Positions 47,032-59,065 of a stretch of DNA of 64,000 bases are shown piece by piece. This stretch comes from Vandiemenella viatica (taxonomy: Eukaryota > Arthropoda > Insecta > Orthoptera > Morabidae). Made by a program: the position numbers and the translations under genes. Position 1 is the stretch's first letter. Each line of letters starts with the position of its first letter. Where the stretch lies: NCBI GenBank assembly GCA_031002005.1, contig CM061919.1:18485687-18549686 (forward strand). The letters are read 5' to 3'. The notes under the pieces are model-generated. The model had not been told where the DNA came from, searched no databases, and saw only the letters and a program-made list of their open reading frames with translations.

Positions 47032-47884
47032 CAGTCGGGGACAGAATTCGAGAGACCCCTCGCCTTTCGATTATGCTTCGTTCTAGACACGAATACCGCA
47101 TGGGACAGCATAACTGGTAGGAGGTACACTAAATTCATGATAAAACAGACCTCTCATACCCAGCACTTTACTCAAGACTAAAAAAAATGAGCCCACGCAG
47201 CAAGAAACTCGCAGACGCTCAGAGGGAAAGTTCGGAGTTCTGCAGTAAAAATAATCACGAATATCACCATTTTAGTCATAATAATTATTTAAATAACCAA
47301 ATTGATTAATTGTAGAGAGATGGTAACACTTTTTTCGTAATTTTGATAACCGTTGCGTATTTTTTTTCCCTCGAATAAACAGTTAACAATTCGCTAGCAA
47401 ACGCAATTATATGGCGAATACAGAAAAGAATCGCTAAATTACGCACGGAAAACCAAAAAGAGAGTTTGAATGGACTTAGTTACACTTTCTAACGCTGCAG
47501 CGTGTGCGTGTGACAAATACACACAAAGGTTAAGGGTAAGCAGAACGAGCATTCACGAAAGAACTCTAATGGTAAACTAAGTCACGAAATATAAATAAAC
47601 TATTTCCAGAAAATTAAATGGTGCGGAATATTAACACCTTAATTTTGTTTTCATCAAACCATATTTAGAAGGTAAGCTAAACTCGAACGTAGTGGCAACA
47701 GTGTTAGTAGTAATAATAATCATTAACAACAGTAAATAAATAAAAAAATCCGTCTGCAATGTGAATTAGCGGTTCCACATTTTAAATTTGGAAGATGGAC
47801 GTAGTAAAACTATCATCTCTCTCTTTGTTTCTAACACTGATACTTCTATAAAATTTTCTGGCAAGCTTTATTTCCTACCGTCCA

Positions 47885-48135
47885 AGCCCGATGGGTTATA
47901 GGTAACACTGTTGCCTGGCATTCGGGAGGACGCGAATTCAAACCCCGTCGGGGATCCAGTTTCAGTATTCCATGATTTTCGTAAATCTATCCAGCTGAAC
48001 TCCAGAAAAGTTCCTTCAAAAAGCGGGGCTGAAATTCTTACCCAATCCTAGTTTCCAATACTATCAGGATTGATATCACATTGCCGCCGATGATATGACC
48101 AAGACAAAATAATAATAATAATAATAATAATAAAA
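47885..48135 (+). repeat. SINE nested in left arm, AAT tail
   Basis: Head CCGATGGGTTATAGGTAACAC, box B-like ATTCAAACCCCGTCGGGGAT, tail (AAT)n. Mirrored at about 55310-55570 in the right arm. Confidence 0.75.
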
Positions 48136-48139
48136 AATA

Positions 48140-48380
48140 ATAACGTGGTGGGTATGTGGTATCCGGCTTTCGGGAGGTCGTGGGTTCGAATACCCATCTA
48201 GCCATCCAGGTAAACGTTTTAGATCAAATCACTCCAGGCGAATGCCGGGATTGTTCCTTCAAAAGGCCATTGATGAATTCCTCCCCATTACTTGTCCCCA
48301 GTCCTTCCCTGCCTCTAATGACCTCGATTAGATGTAAGGCTAGAAGCAAAACACAATTGCTCAAATAAAAATAATTACAT
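48140..48380 (+). repeat. SINE nested in left arm
   Basis: Head ACGTGGTGGGTATGTGGTAT, box B GGGTTCGAATACCCATC, body AAATCACTCCAGGCGAATGC. Mirrored at about 55065-55305. The two SINEs are adjacent, the second starting in the tail of the first. Confidence 0.78.
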
Positions 48381-48509
48381 CTCTGTGGCGTGTTTTAGAC
48401 CTTTTCCTTGTTGGATTTATCTTATTCAACGGCCGAACATGGTAGCGAAGGGACTAGAGTGCTATTTCCACATGTGGGGAGTCTCTAGTTCGGTGTTGTT
48501 TTAGGGTTG

Positions 48510-48760
48510 GTCGACGTCGAAATCATTATAGAGAGAAAAGGACTTGGGGCATGTTTCGGGAAGGAATTCAGCCTTGGCCATACCAGAGAATCATCCCAGC
48601 ACTCACGGAGTGATTTCGATTAATCATGCAATACCGAAATACGGATGGATACAGGAAGATTTCAACCCCTGTCCTTCCGGATGGGATGGCTTTAGCGTTA
48701 CCGGGACTCTCGGTCACTGGTGCGATTCCGGCCAGAGGCATGGGTGTTAAAGTAGGTATT
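48510..48760 (-). repeat. SINE nested in left arm, minus orientation
   Basis: Body GAATTCAGCCTTGGCCATAC, then the head region with CCCCTGTCCTTCCGGATGGG. It runs into a piece of the other SINE family (GGCCAGAGGCATGGGTGTTA). Mirrored at about 54680-54930. Confidence 0.7.
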
Positions 48761-49856
48761 GTGGTATGTCTTCTATCGTCTTTCAATTGTATGACCAAAA
48801 AGCATTTGGAAATACATCAGTACACAGGATAAACACACAAAACGGTTTAGCTGGATGAATGGCTATCGCGAGGAATGCCATTAAAAATTTAAAGACATTT
48901 TTATTGAACCAAAAGGCAATTGGCCTCCTTCAAAAATATCTCGCTGGTCCACCTCATCTCACAAAAAAATATTCCTTGTTTGGTGCCAACTAGTAACATG
49001 GCTGATTTCTAAACACGTATTAGGATAAAAAATTTGGAAAGTAGGCGTACTATAGTGAAGCTCTTTAGTGCACACGGGAGGGGTATTTAATTTCAGTTGA
49101 GTGTATAGGATTTAATCTCTTTAACATTATGCGTGGTTATTTCGTAAGAAGAAGATCTTCCTGCTGGCTCAGTTCAGACGCAAAGAGGAAGTAACCGATC
49201 TGACAAACGTTTCGAGGAAGTGTTTATTTACCAGTGGCTCTGAGGAAGTGAAGAACACTTGTTCAGTAGAATTAGCTCTAATAAAATTTATGAATATGAC
49301 CATCCGTACACGAAATATGCCCATTTTCGAATTACGAGCACCTACAAATACAGTGACAGTCATTTGCCGAAAGTAACAGAAACAACTTCATATAACATAT
49401 TGAAGTTACTTCATCATATTTAGAATACCGATGAAAATGTTGAAAAATAACATTGAACTAATATGTATAGGTCATTAAAAATTTCTGAAAATTACTTCTC
49501 GAGGATTTTAACTTCAACATACCCTCATTGCGTCTTCTAATGTTCTACTTGCACTATTTGATTACAAAATTAATTAATCAATATTCCGTGATAATGGAGC
49601 TATTTAAAAGAAGAAGAAGAAGACAAAAAAACTGAAAGTGCACGTGTGCACGTTATTGATCATTGACATGCCTCCATCTGCTGATGTAAATATTTTATGA
49701 CCTTCCGTGCCTTTGACCAGTTAACCTGCTGACTATTGTGTCAGCCTTTGTTCAGGTAATGTGGACCTCTATTGTGAAGTCAACACAAGACGAACACTAC
49801 ACTCATTCAAAAGCAACCATATGCGCAGAAGAACTCGAATCAGTGACCTTTATTAT

Positions 49857-50045
49857 TATTAATAAATTTCTCTCGGGCTTCCAGCCGTGTTAAGATGTTA
49901 CATTTGTGGGACGTTTCGAAGGCGTCCAACTCTGGCTTCATTCTCAACCAAATATCAATCATTAAGGCAGAGTTGGACGCCTTCGAAACGTCCCACAAAT
50001 GTAACATCTTAACACGGCTGGAAGCCCGAGAGAAATTTATTAATA
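49857..50045. repeat. Perfect small foldback inside the central region
   Basis: 78 bp arms at 49857-49934 and 49968-50045 are reverse complements of each other over their visible length, around a 33 bp loop. The arms include GACGTTTCGAAGGCGTCCAA and TCTCTCGGGCTTCCAGCC. It could form a very stable hairpin. Confidence 0.92.
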
Positions 50046-50314
50046 TACAACGCCGTGAAAGATTACGATCTCACTTTATATATATAGTACCTGGGTGACC
50101 GATCTTCGCTCGGTATCTTTCGATTTCTGTTCAGTATCCAAGATTTCGAGTAAAGTTTGATTAAAGTATAAGTCTTGAAGGCTTCCTATGCGTTTTGAGG
50201 TGCACAGTTAACCAAAGAGAAGTTTAACTAACATCAGTAGGCTTACTGGTACCTGAACCTTCTACGTAATGAGGTTAGAGCCGTTTTCGAGAAACCAAAT
50301 ACAAAAGTTGTTCC

Positions 50315-50359
<45 letters not shown>
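50315..50359. repeat. T18-A27 junction
   Basis: A run of 18 T followed directly by 27 A. It can form a simple hairpin and is also a place where assembly errors are likely. It lies in a sequence bounded by AT-dinucleotide runs (about 50085 and 50578-50592) that looks like a further short repeat of unknown class. Confidence 0.8.
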
Positions 50360-50361
<2 letters not shown>

Positions 50362-50629
50362 GTGTTAAAAACTTGAAAATCAAAACGTTATCTACCTGAA
50401 TTGTCTACGAGATGGCGCTAGTGCTGTTTTCGATATACGGAGTGACAAAATTGTTCATATTTTGTAAACTCGCTTTTTAGTAGGGAAGACAACTATTCAG
50501 GTAATCTTAAAAGTCAAAACATTATCTAAATACCAAATTTCATCCAAATCGTCACAGCCGTTTCCGAAATCCGAAATATATATATATATACAAGAATTGC
50601 TCGTTTAAAGATATAAGATTACTCCGCGA

Positions 50630-50685
50630 TTCACTAAAAGTGTGTGTGCGGAGGGTGTATTGCTCCTATCCGAAAGGGTAATGGT
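50630..50685 (-). repeat. CR1 LINE 3'-terminal scrap
   Basis: ATTACTCCGCGATTCACTA and GGAGGGTGTATTGCTCCTAT match the 3' end of the CR1 fragment at 62268 (and 11655). Only the last 55 bp or so is present. Confidence 0.65.
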
Positions 50686-51054
50686 TTGGAAGGGATATAC
50701 GGGATATGGCAGGAGGCCTTTACAATACGATGACAGTGTTCTAGCCCCTACACTGCTAGCGCCAGCTTAAGTATCTTGGTCGGGACTCTTGCGAAGGAAT
50801 TTGTGAATGTGTCTGCGGTCGTGGTTTGCCAACACGGAAGACAATTCCGTAGGCCCACAGAACAAGGAAATTATCAGACATTTCAGGCATGAGATTTTCC
50901 TCATCCTCGTTCAACTAACTTGCTTATATTGCTACCTGAGGCTCACACGGTTAACAGACGAAAGAATTATACAGGTTTAGAACCGTATATCCTCAAGGAA
51001 CCAGGGCTTTCTGAACTTTTTTAAATTTGTTTCCAGCTTGACATCTCGACTTTG

Positions 51055-51235
51055 AGGTCATGGGAGACGGGAATATGGACTTTTTGGTGAACTATACCGA
51101 CGTTCGCCTTTGATTTAGAAAAACCGTAGAAAATCCAAATCTGGATGGCCAGAAGCGGATTTGAACCCACATCCTCTCAAATGCCAGGCCAGAACATTAT
51201 CGCTCGTCCACTACGCTCAGTTTTTTTAATTGACC
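51055..51235 (-). repeat. SINE, minus orientation, in central region
   Basis: Contains CCAAATCTGGATGGCCAGAA and GGATTTGAACCCACATCC (box B on the minus strand), then the tRNA-like head up to GTCCACTACGCTCAG. Confidence 0.72.
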
Positions 51236-51239
51236 GTAA

Positions 51240-52504
51240 CATATAGATATATAGGAACAATAATTATAGACTGACTCGGCCATGAATCTATTGTAATATA
51301 TCTATTTTTGCAGCCTAGTAGTAGACGATAAAATATTAGATCAACTAAAGATGCCAGATCTTAATCACATCGTTTCTCACGAACCCGGATTCAACCATAA
51401 TACACCCTCCTTGATAACCACATATGTAACGTTTCAATTAGTTTTTCGAAGATAACATCATTTTACTTTTACATATCCAGCGTATTCCAGTTTGAAAAGC
51501 AATCATCCTTTTCCTTCAGAAGGCAGGCATTAGAATTTTAAAAAAGCTCCACTGCATATGGAATTAGCCAACGTCATTAACTGTAAGACTGACAGCAGTC
51601 TTTTTCCAAGAACATTCTTGCTTGTAGAAAATGCCATGGTGGCTCCCAAAGTGAGAAGTATTATTGCGCCGGTTCAAATTTCTGTCGACTATCAAATTTC
51701 GTTTTTTCCATGTTTTCTCAAAACCTTTGCAGATTAATGCCAGGATGATTCCTCTGGAAGGCATTGATCAACTTGTTTCATGTTATTTGTTCACAGTTCT
51801 CTCCTATATTTATTTAACTCGACAGTAACGAGGTGTTTAGCCCTAATTATTAAAAATGTTTAATGTATAAAAAAGAAGAACTGATGTGCAGTTTTCAGAC
51901 GTGAAATTTTAATTCCAAAATACTGTAAAATAGAAATTTCAAATATACACAAGTTATATATATATATATATATATTATATTTCTGTATTGACAGGTATTT
52001 GACGCATATATTATCACAGCAATATCTGAAAACTTATTTCGGATATTTTTAAAAATATTATATTTTCTTAGGCGGGATTAGGGGTAGTAAATGATTCTTG
52101 TTTAATTTTTCTGCAGCGCGTCACAGCGCCTAGTATTCACACATCGAAACGAGATAATTCTTTACAGTTATCATTTTGTAAACGAATCTAATCCAGCAGT
52201 ATTCTTGTCAAACTTTTACAATTACAAAATTTTATTTTGATACTGCTTTGTATGGGCTCTAATGAAGGAAAATGTAGTTTCATCTCGATGGCAGATGATT
52301 CCGAAGTCACAATACAAGGAAATATGCATCGTTTCCTGCCAGAAGACTTCCTCATCTAATGTGCGAGTTATATTCAAACATTAGTATGCTTCAGTGTCAA
52401 TCGCTACACCAGGCACAGCTAGCAATTTGAGTGATATGAGAAGGAGGGTAATAATTACTTTGCGTGAAGAGCTATATTCAAATGGTTTTATAACTAGAAA
52501 TATG
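51240..52504. other. No gene recognised in central region
   Basis: AT-rich, with a (TA)n run at about 51955-51974. No transposase-like frame. Confidence 0.4.
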
Positions 52505-52649
52505 AATATAAACAAATATTTTTTTAATTTTTAATTTAATTTAATTGCAATGGAGCACAGGCTCCGGTGGCAATTTCCCTACACACCTATCTTCCCCATA
52601 CCTGCAACCACCTACATTTGCTATCTACAAATTTTATCTCTTAATTCTT

Positions 52650-52940
52650 TCAAGTTTTCGGTAAATTATTCATTATTTCTCTTGGTAACTCATTCCAATC
52701 CCTGACACCCTTACCTAAAAAAGAGAATCTTCCCACACCCTTGTGCCTGAAATCGAGTTCGAGCTTGTGGTCATGGTCATCTTTTCCCTTCCATGCACTA
52801 CTTTTAGTACCTATTGCAATATCTTTCCATGCCTCATCGCCAGTATATGCCCTGTACACTCCCATGACCCTCCTCATCCTCCTCCTGTCTTGCAATAAAT
52901 CCCATTCCAGCTCCTTTATTATATCCGTCACTGATTGCAT
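52650..52940 (-). pseudogene. RT C-terminus, 3' half of the flipped LINE
   Basis: Encodes SVTDIIKELEWDLLQDRRRM, then LELDFRHKGVGRFSFLGKGV and RDWNELPREIMNNLP. This is the usual tail end of CR1/jockey-type RTs and directly follows, in the family, the segment found on the opposite strand. Confidence 0.82.
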
Positions 52941-52942
52941 TC

Positions 52943-53205
52943 AGCGATAATATCTTGGCATTACTTTTGATAACAAGCTTAACTGGGCAGGACACATTGG
53001 ACAGGTGGTATGAAAAGGTTTCAAAGTTCTGCACTTGTTGGAGGGAGTGATGAGGGGATGTACGAGAGAAGTAAAGGAATTGGGTTACAAAACTTTGGTC
53101 AGACCATTGCTCGAATATGGTAGTGTAGTATGGGACCCTAATTTTACGTATCAAATGCAGGAGTTGGAGAGGGTGCAAATAAAGGCTGCTAGATTTGTTT
53201 CTGGA
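52943..53205 (+). pseudogene. RT C-terminus, 5' half of the flipped LINE
   Basis: Encodes RYLGITFDNKLNW, a stop, then VKELGYKTLVRPLLEYGSVV and ELERVQIKAARFVSGN, where it meets the target duplication. One in-frame stop near 53010. Confidence 0.8.
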
Positions 53206-53219
53206 AATATAAACAAATA

Positions 53220-53869
53220 AACCGTGGTATGCCGTATATTTGGTTATCCAAAGGAAAGGAATGTCATTTAATCGAACAGTCCTACACAAATACTCCACGC
53301 AAAACAACTTCTGGCCAGGATAGGCCTGGCAGGACCTTCCTTTTTTTTATTTAGCATTACAGTTTAAAGATACATTAAGGATTGTTGTTTGCAATAGAAT
53401 ATTCATCTACGAGGCGTCACAAATAATTCAGCGATGAGGTGAAATTTTGTCATTTGTAAAGGTTGGGATTGCAGGATAGTCATCTGTGACGGACGTATTT
53501 TTGAAAATTGGGTGTCTGTTCTGTATAACACGATGTTAACTTCTATAAGGGTGTGAATTACTTCTCCCATATCATGTCGCAGCAAAACAAATATTTCGTC
53601 CACCTGATGGTTTATCGAGGAGCCAAGGACGCAGGAAACTGATCATCAAATCATAAACGTTGACATGAACACAGTAGAAACTGCATAGGCCGAAATGCTC
53701 TACATTATAACAACGACGCAATATATGTCGACGAATTTCTAAAATCAATCATTTACGCTTTATTTGCGCTATGAATTATTGGAACTTTTAACACTGTGTA
53801 TTCTTTTGCTTCTTCCCAACAGTGAGCGACACCCAAGTTGCACTATTCTGCCATCTCATTCCTGTATTT
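53220..53869. other. No gene recognised in central region
   Basis: AT-rich sequence up to the right inverted-repeat arm. Confidence 0.4.
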
Positions 53870-54679
53870 ATTAATTAATTTTGTAATCAAATAGTGCAAG
53901 TAGAACATTAGAAGACGCAATGAGGGTATGTTGAAGTTAAAATCCTCGAGAAGTAATTTTCAGAAATTTTTAATGACCTATACATATTAGTTCAATGTTA
54001 TTTTTCAACATTTTCATCGGTATTCTAAATATGATGAAGTAACTTCAATATGTTATATGAAGTTGTTTCTGTTACTTTCGGCAAATGACTGTCACTGTAT
54101 TTGTAGGTGCTCGTAATTCGAAAATGGGCATATTTCGTGTACGGATGGTCATATTCATAAATTTTATTAGAGCTAATTCTACTGAACAAGTGTTCTTCAC
54201 TTCCTCAGAGCCACTGGTAAATAAACACTTCCTCGAAACGTTTGTCAGATCGGTTACTTCCTCTTTGCGTCTGAACTGAGCCAGCAGGAAGATCTTCTTC
54301 TTACGAAATAACCACGCATAATGTTAAAGAGATTAAATCCTATACACTCAACTGAAATTAAATACCCCTCCCGTGTGCACTAAAGAGCTTCACTATAGTA
54401 CGCCTACTTTCCAAATTTTTTATCCTAATACGTGTTTAGAAATCAGCCATGTTACTAGTTGGCACCAAACAAGGAATATTTTTTTGTGAGATGAGGTGGA
54501 CCAGCGAGATATTTTTGAAGGAGGCCAATTGCCTTTTGGTTCAATAAAACTTTAAATGGCATTCCTCGCGATAGCCATTCATCCAGCTAAACCGTTTTGT
54601 GTGTTTATCCTGTGTACTGATGTATTTCCAAATGCTTTTTGGTCATACAATTGAAAGACGATAGAAGACATACCACAAT

Positions 54680-54930
54680 ACCTACTTTAACACCCATGCC
54701 TCTGGCCGGAATCGCACCAGTGACCGAGAGTCCCGGTAACGCTAAAGCCATCCCATCCGGAAGGACAGGGGTTGAAATCTTCCTGTATCCATCCGTATTT
54801 CGGTATTGCATGATTAATCGAAATCACTCCGTGAGTGCTGGGATGATTCTCTGGTATGGCCAAGGCTGAATTCCTTCCCGAAACATGCCCCAAGTCCTTT
54901 TCTCTCTATAATGATTTCGACGTCGACCAA
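54680..54930 (+). repeat. SINE nested in right arm (mirror)
   Basis: Inverted counterpart of 48510-48760. Confidence 0.7.
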
Positions 54931-55064
54931 CCCTAAAACAACACCGAACTAGAGACTCCCCACATGTGGAAATAGCACTCTAGTCCCTTCGCTACCATGT
55001 TCGGCCGTTGAATAAGATAAATCCAACAAGAGAAAAGGTCTAAAACACGCCACAGAGATGTAAT

Positions 55065-55297
55065 TATTTTTATTTGAGCAATTGTGTTTTGCTTCTAGCC
55101 TTACATCTAATCGAGGTCATTAGAGGCAGGGAAGGACTGGGGACAAGTAATGGGGAGGAATTCATCAATGGCCTTTTGAAGGAACAATCCCGGCATTCGC
55201 CTGGAGTGATTTGATCTAAAACGTTTACCTGGATGGCTAGATGGGTATTCGAACCCACGACCTCCCGAAAGCCGGATACCACATACCCACCACGTTA

Positions 55298-55305
<8 letters not shown>
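55065..55305 (-). repeat. SINE nested in right arm (mirror)
   Basis: Inverted counterpart of 48140-48380. Confidence 0.78.
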
Positions 55306-55309
<4 letters not shown>

Positions 55310-55329
<20 letters not shown>

Positions 55330-55570
55330 TTTTATTTTTTTTGTCTTGGTCATATCATCGGCGGCAATGTGATATCAATCCTGATAGTATTGGAAACTAG
55401 GATTGGGTAAGAATTTCAGCCCCGCTTTTTGAAGGAACTTTTCTGGAGTTCAGCTGGATAGATTTACGAAAATCATGGAATACTGAAACTGGATCCCCGA
55501 CGGGGTTTGAATTCGCGTCCTCCCGAATGCCAGGCAACAGTGTTACCTATAACCCATCGGGCTTGGACGG
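55310..55570 (-). repeat. SINE nested in right arm, AAT tail (mirror)
   Basis: Inverted counterpart of 47885-48135; the simple-repeat tail differs in length. Confidence 0.75.
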
Positions 55571-56426
55571 TAGGAAATAAAGCTTGCCAGAAAATTTTAT
55601 AGAAGTATCAGTGTTAGAAACAAAGAGAGAGATGATAGTTTTACTACGTCCATCTTCCAAATTTAAAATGTGGAACCGCTAATTCACATTGCAGACGGAT
55701 TTTTTTATTTATTTACTGTTGTTAATGATTATTATTACTACTAACACTGTTGCCACTACGTTCGAGTTTAGCTTACCTTCTAAATATGGTTTGATGAAAA
55801 CAAAATTAAGGTGTTAATATTCCGCACCATTTAATTTTCTGGAAATAGTTTATTTATATTTCGTGACTTAGTTTACCATTAGAGTTCTTTCGTGAATGCT
55901 CGTTCTGCTTACCCTTACCTTTGTGTGTATTTGTCACACGCACAGTTCTATAACGCTGCAGCGTTAGAAAGTGTAACTAAGTCCATTCAAACTCTCTTTT
56001 TGGTTTTCCGTGCGTAATTTAGCGATTCTTTTCTGTATTCGCCATATAATTGCGTTTGCTAGCGAATTGTTAACTGTTTATTCGAGGAAAAAAAAAAAAT
56101 ACGCAACGGTTATCAAAATTACGAAAAAAGTGTTACCATCTCTCTACAATTAATCAATTTGGTTATTTAAATAATTATTATGACTAAAATGGTGATATTC
56201 GTGATTATTTTTACTGCAGAACTCCGAACTTTCCCTCTGAGCGTCTGCGAGTTTCTTGCTGCGCGGGCTCATTTTTTTAGTCTTGAGTAAAGTGCTGGGT
56301 ATGAGAGGTCTATTTTATCATGAATTTAGTGTACCACCTACCAGTTATGCTGTCCCATGCGGTATTCGTGTCTAGAACGAAGCATAATCGAAAGGCGAGG
56401 GGTCTCTCGAATTCTGTCCCCGACTG

Positions 56427-56805
56427 TACATTGAAACAAAGAAAAAAATACTGTATACCTTGGTTTGCAAAACCCCAACCCCTTCCCCCTTTACTACCTA
56501 TTCTTGATATCCAATGTTCTTTATGGAAACCCACAGTTGTTATCCGATTATGATGGAACATTACACAAGTACATTTTAAAACCAAGAGAAAAATAGTCTG
56601 TATATGTTTAAAAAACCCAAGCCTCTCTCTCCTTTACCACATTGAATGTCTGCAAACGTTCTTTACACAAAGCAACAGTTTTTTTCCGTTCTAGATGGAA
56701 CTTTGCACACATATACTTTAAAACAGTTTTTTTTGTTTGTTTTTGTTTTCCTTTCCCCTATCACCAATGCAAAGTGGAGGAAAGAAAGAATCTAATCTTC
56801 GCTCA
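56427..56805 (+). repeat. Degenerate tandem array, right part (copy 2)
   Basis: Continuation of the array after the insertion. The sequence resumes at the base expected from copy 1. Confidence 0.72.
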
Positions 56806-57975
56806 ACCTAATAAATTATGAGTTCATCATATTTTGTAATTTCAATATAGACCGTAAAGGTCCTTTGGAAGTATTTAAGAAGAACGATTATTTGTTATAT
56901 ATATATAAACGTAATGAAAAATATTTGTTAAAACATAAAAAATAAAACTACTCTTATTCTATACAGTGTACCTACTCTATTTTTCTATTTCAAAATTCAA
57001 GTGTTCTTGTATTGTTCCCAGAAATGTGTCAACCCTACTTATGTGTTACTAGCTGATATCCACGATTTCGTACTCGTCGATTAAGAATTTCTTTGCCAGA
57101 ATTGAATACAGAAATTTGTTGGTAACAAAGGATTGGTCCCAAACAACATCGAGTCGGCATAATATAACAGGAAAGCCATCACTATATCATTCTACCGTGG
57201 AATCTGACCCAACATACGAGTATTTAAAAACAGAAAAACAAACGTAAATGAGGGGATGTGGGGGGGGGGGGGGGAATTGACTAAGGGGAACTTTATTGCA
57301 GCTTGGTCTTTTCTTCTTTCTTCAGCATGACCATCCGATTCTTGCGTTCTAATAACTTTACTGCTCGTGCTCTGCTAGAGCTACAACTTAGGCCAGTTTA
57401 CGCCCGCAAGGCATCTCAAAAAATAAGGCAAAATAAACTGGTGCTAGAAACATTTAAGCAGACAGAAAGTAATAGGTCAGAGAAAATCGACATCTATACT
57501 AAATAATACGTTTTTTCTCTAAACTAAATTCATTAACAAATTATACACTAACATAATGCGCGAGATGCACAGCTTGAGCAACCGACGCAACATTATAGAC
57601 ACATCCGTTTCTCTGTCAACATTCGATAAGTTCTGAAAATTTCGTGACTACAACTGTTAATCATGTCCTGTAAGGCAAAGATTTTCTTCTCAAATTCCGT
57701 TAATATCGGTATAGGCATTTAGTTATCAAAACGCAACAAAAAGACAGAGACTTAATTCCGCATTTATAGTATTATTGCTGCAGATCACACACAGACAGTT
57801 GCAAATCACCCCTGAGGGATCAATTCAACGTAAAAAATGTACACCCACAACATTGCAAGACTACCTACGATTTGCCTCGCATTGCACCCCTAAATTTGTG
57901 ATATCTACAGTTTAACATTCAATCCGAATAACCGACGGTCCAAGCGTGACTCTTACGATGAAAAACAATTTTTAA
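56806..57975. other. No gene recognised (copy 2 of about 5231-6398)
   Basis: Contains a poly(G) run at about 57261-57274, longer than its counterpart in copy 1 (about 5690-5700). Chance frames only. Confidence 0.4.
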
Positions 57976-58082
57976 AAATCTTTGCCTCCACGGAGATTTG
58001 AACCGGAGACTACGACCCAACCATTAGTAAGCAAGCGCTATAACCACTAAGCTAGCTGACCGCTACACGGAAAAAACGGTAC
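57976..58082 (-). repeat. tRNA-like SINE (copy 2)
   Basis: Counterpart of 6399-6505 with a few substitutions. Its box B-like region reads closer to GGTTCAAATCTCC. Confidence 0.55.
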
Positions 58083-58109
58083 AGAGACCTCCATATCCAA
58101 CGCGTCTGT

Positions 58110-59065
58110 CTATCGCCGTTCAGTAACTTTTCGAAATTATAAGACAACATTTATTATTTATACAGATAATTTTTCAACCAAATGTCGACAGTATTTTTCT
58201 TCTTATTTCAAAGGATAAGTGTGCAAAGTTTCATCAAGATCGGATGAAAACTGTGGATTTGTATGAAGAACAAACAAACAAACATACATACATTCATCTT
58301 TATATATATATAGATGTGAGACCTGATTTCTGAAGTCTTGGCAGCTGGCCGCGAAAGATATGGAGTTAGCGGCATTTAACGGCCTCTCTAGTTGCCGAGG
58401 CTTCAGTAGTTGTTGGTGCACAGAACGCGTGACGATTTAGTCTGTAGAAGAAACTTTCCCCCTAATGCAAAATTGCGGAATTTTATATAAAACGTACTTA
58501 TGCCTCCCAGCAGTAAAGAAGGTCGTCAAACTGTCGAGTACTTGGAGTGGTTTACCTTGTATAATCCATGCCAGTCATCAGTTGTTCGAGATTTCATATT
58601 CACATGTTTGAAGCATCTCTCCGTGCAGAGGTTTTAGGCTGTATGGCGTGGTGAGTTGAGCAGCGTTGTAATAGGCCGTTTTGTCACTCGTAAAATTCGG
58701 TATTAATTTATTATTTCATTTATTCATTGGCATCCCGAGTTGAGAGTCAGTCTCGGCACAATTTAGTGCAACAACGGAAATGCTATAACTGGAGGTTTAA
58801 TTTCACACATTGGTAGCATAGCACATGGTGATAAACTACACATTTATAGGCGTTCTTGTGTAGCACAGTGGAAAGGTCCATTGTAATATTGATAAAACAA
58901 ATCCTTCACCGCTAGTCCATCAATTTGACGTCCGGCGTCTTCTTGTCTCTAATTGGTTGTTTGAGTAATGGCGCGTGTCAAACTAAGGATTGCAGATCAC
59001 TCCTAAGTCGATAAAATATTATCCTTTCTTGATTATGGCAGAGACATAGATGAGAGGAAGATGTA
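58110..59065. other. No gene recognised; presumed receptor intron (copy 2)
   Basis: Counterpart of 7818-8772, continuing after the SINE to the receptor exon at 61158. Confidence 0.45.

Larger units (their letters stand above)
47032..49580 (+). repeat. Left terminal inverted repeat arm
   Basis: Reverse-complementary to 53870-56426 at near identity, differing by substitutions and small indels (for example about 10 bp near 47500 and in the A-runs). Pairing stops inside AATTAATTAAT at 49580. Confidence 0.92.
52519..53205 (-). mobile_element. LINE insertion with inverted 5' half
   Basis: Flanked by a 14 bp target duplication AATATAAACAAATA (52505-52518 and 53206-53219). The 3' half lies on the minus strand (52519-52940) and ends in an AAATT-type tail. 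The 5' half lies on the plus strand (about 52943-53205). The two halves encode consecutive parts of one RT C-terminus, so this is a single insertion whose 5' part was flipped. Confidence 0.88.
47032..56426. mobile_element. 9.4 kb non-autonomous DNA element with 2.55 kb terminal inverted repeats
   Basis: Absent from copy 1, where the empty site ACACATGTACATTG is intact (TA at 4858-4859). Ends read CAGTCGGGGACAG and CTGTCCCCGACTG. Flanking bases fit a TA duplication (47030-47031 and 56427-56428). Because the target TGTACA is itself palindromic, a 4 bp or 6 bp duplication with slightly shorter ends fits equally. TA plus CAGT-type ends suggest the Tc1/mariner superfamily, without proof. No transposase is encoded. 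Both arms carry the same nested SINEs. Confidence 0.9.
53870..56426 (-). repeat. Right terminal inverted repeat arm
   Basis: Mirror of 47032-49580. The short open frames in the two arms are the same sequences read in opposite directions and are not genes. Confidence 0.92.

Noticed and set aside
49169..54279. Pairs of identical short frames in the two arms of the giant element
   Set aside because: They are mirror images caused by the inverted repeat, with no domain and no codon constraint visible.
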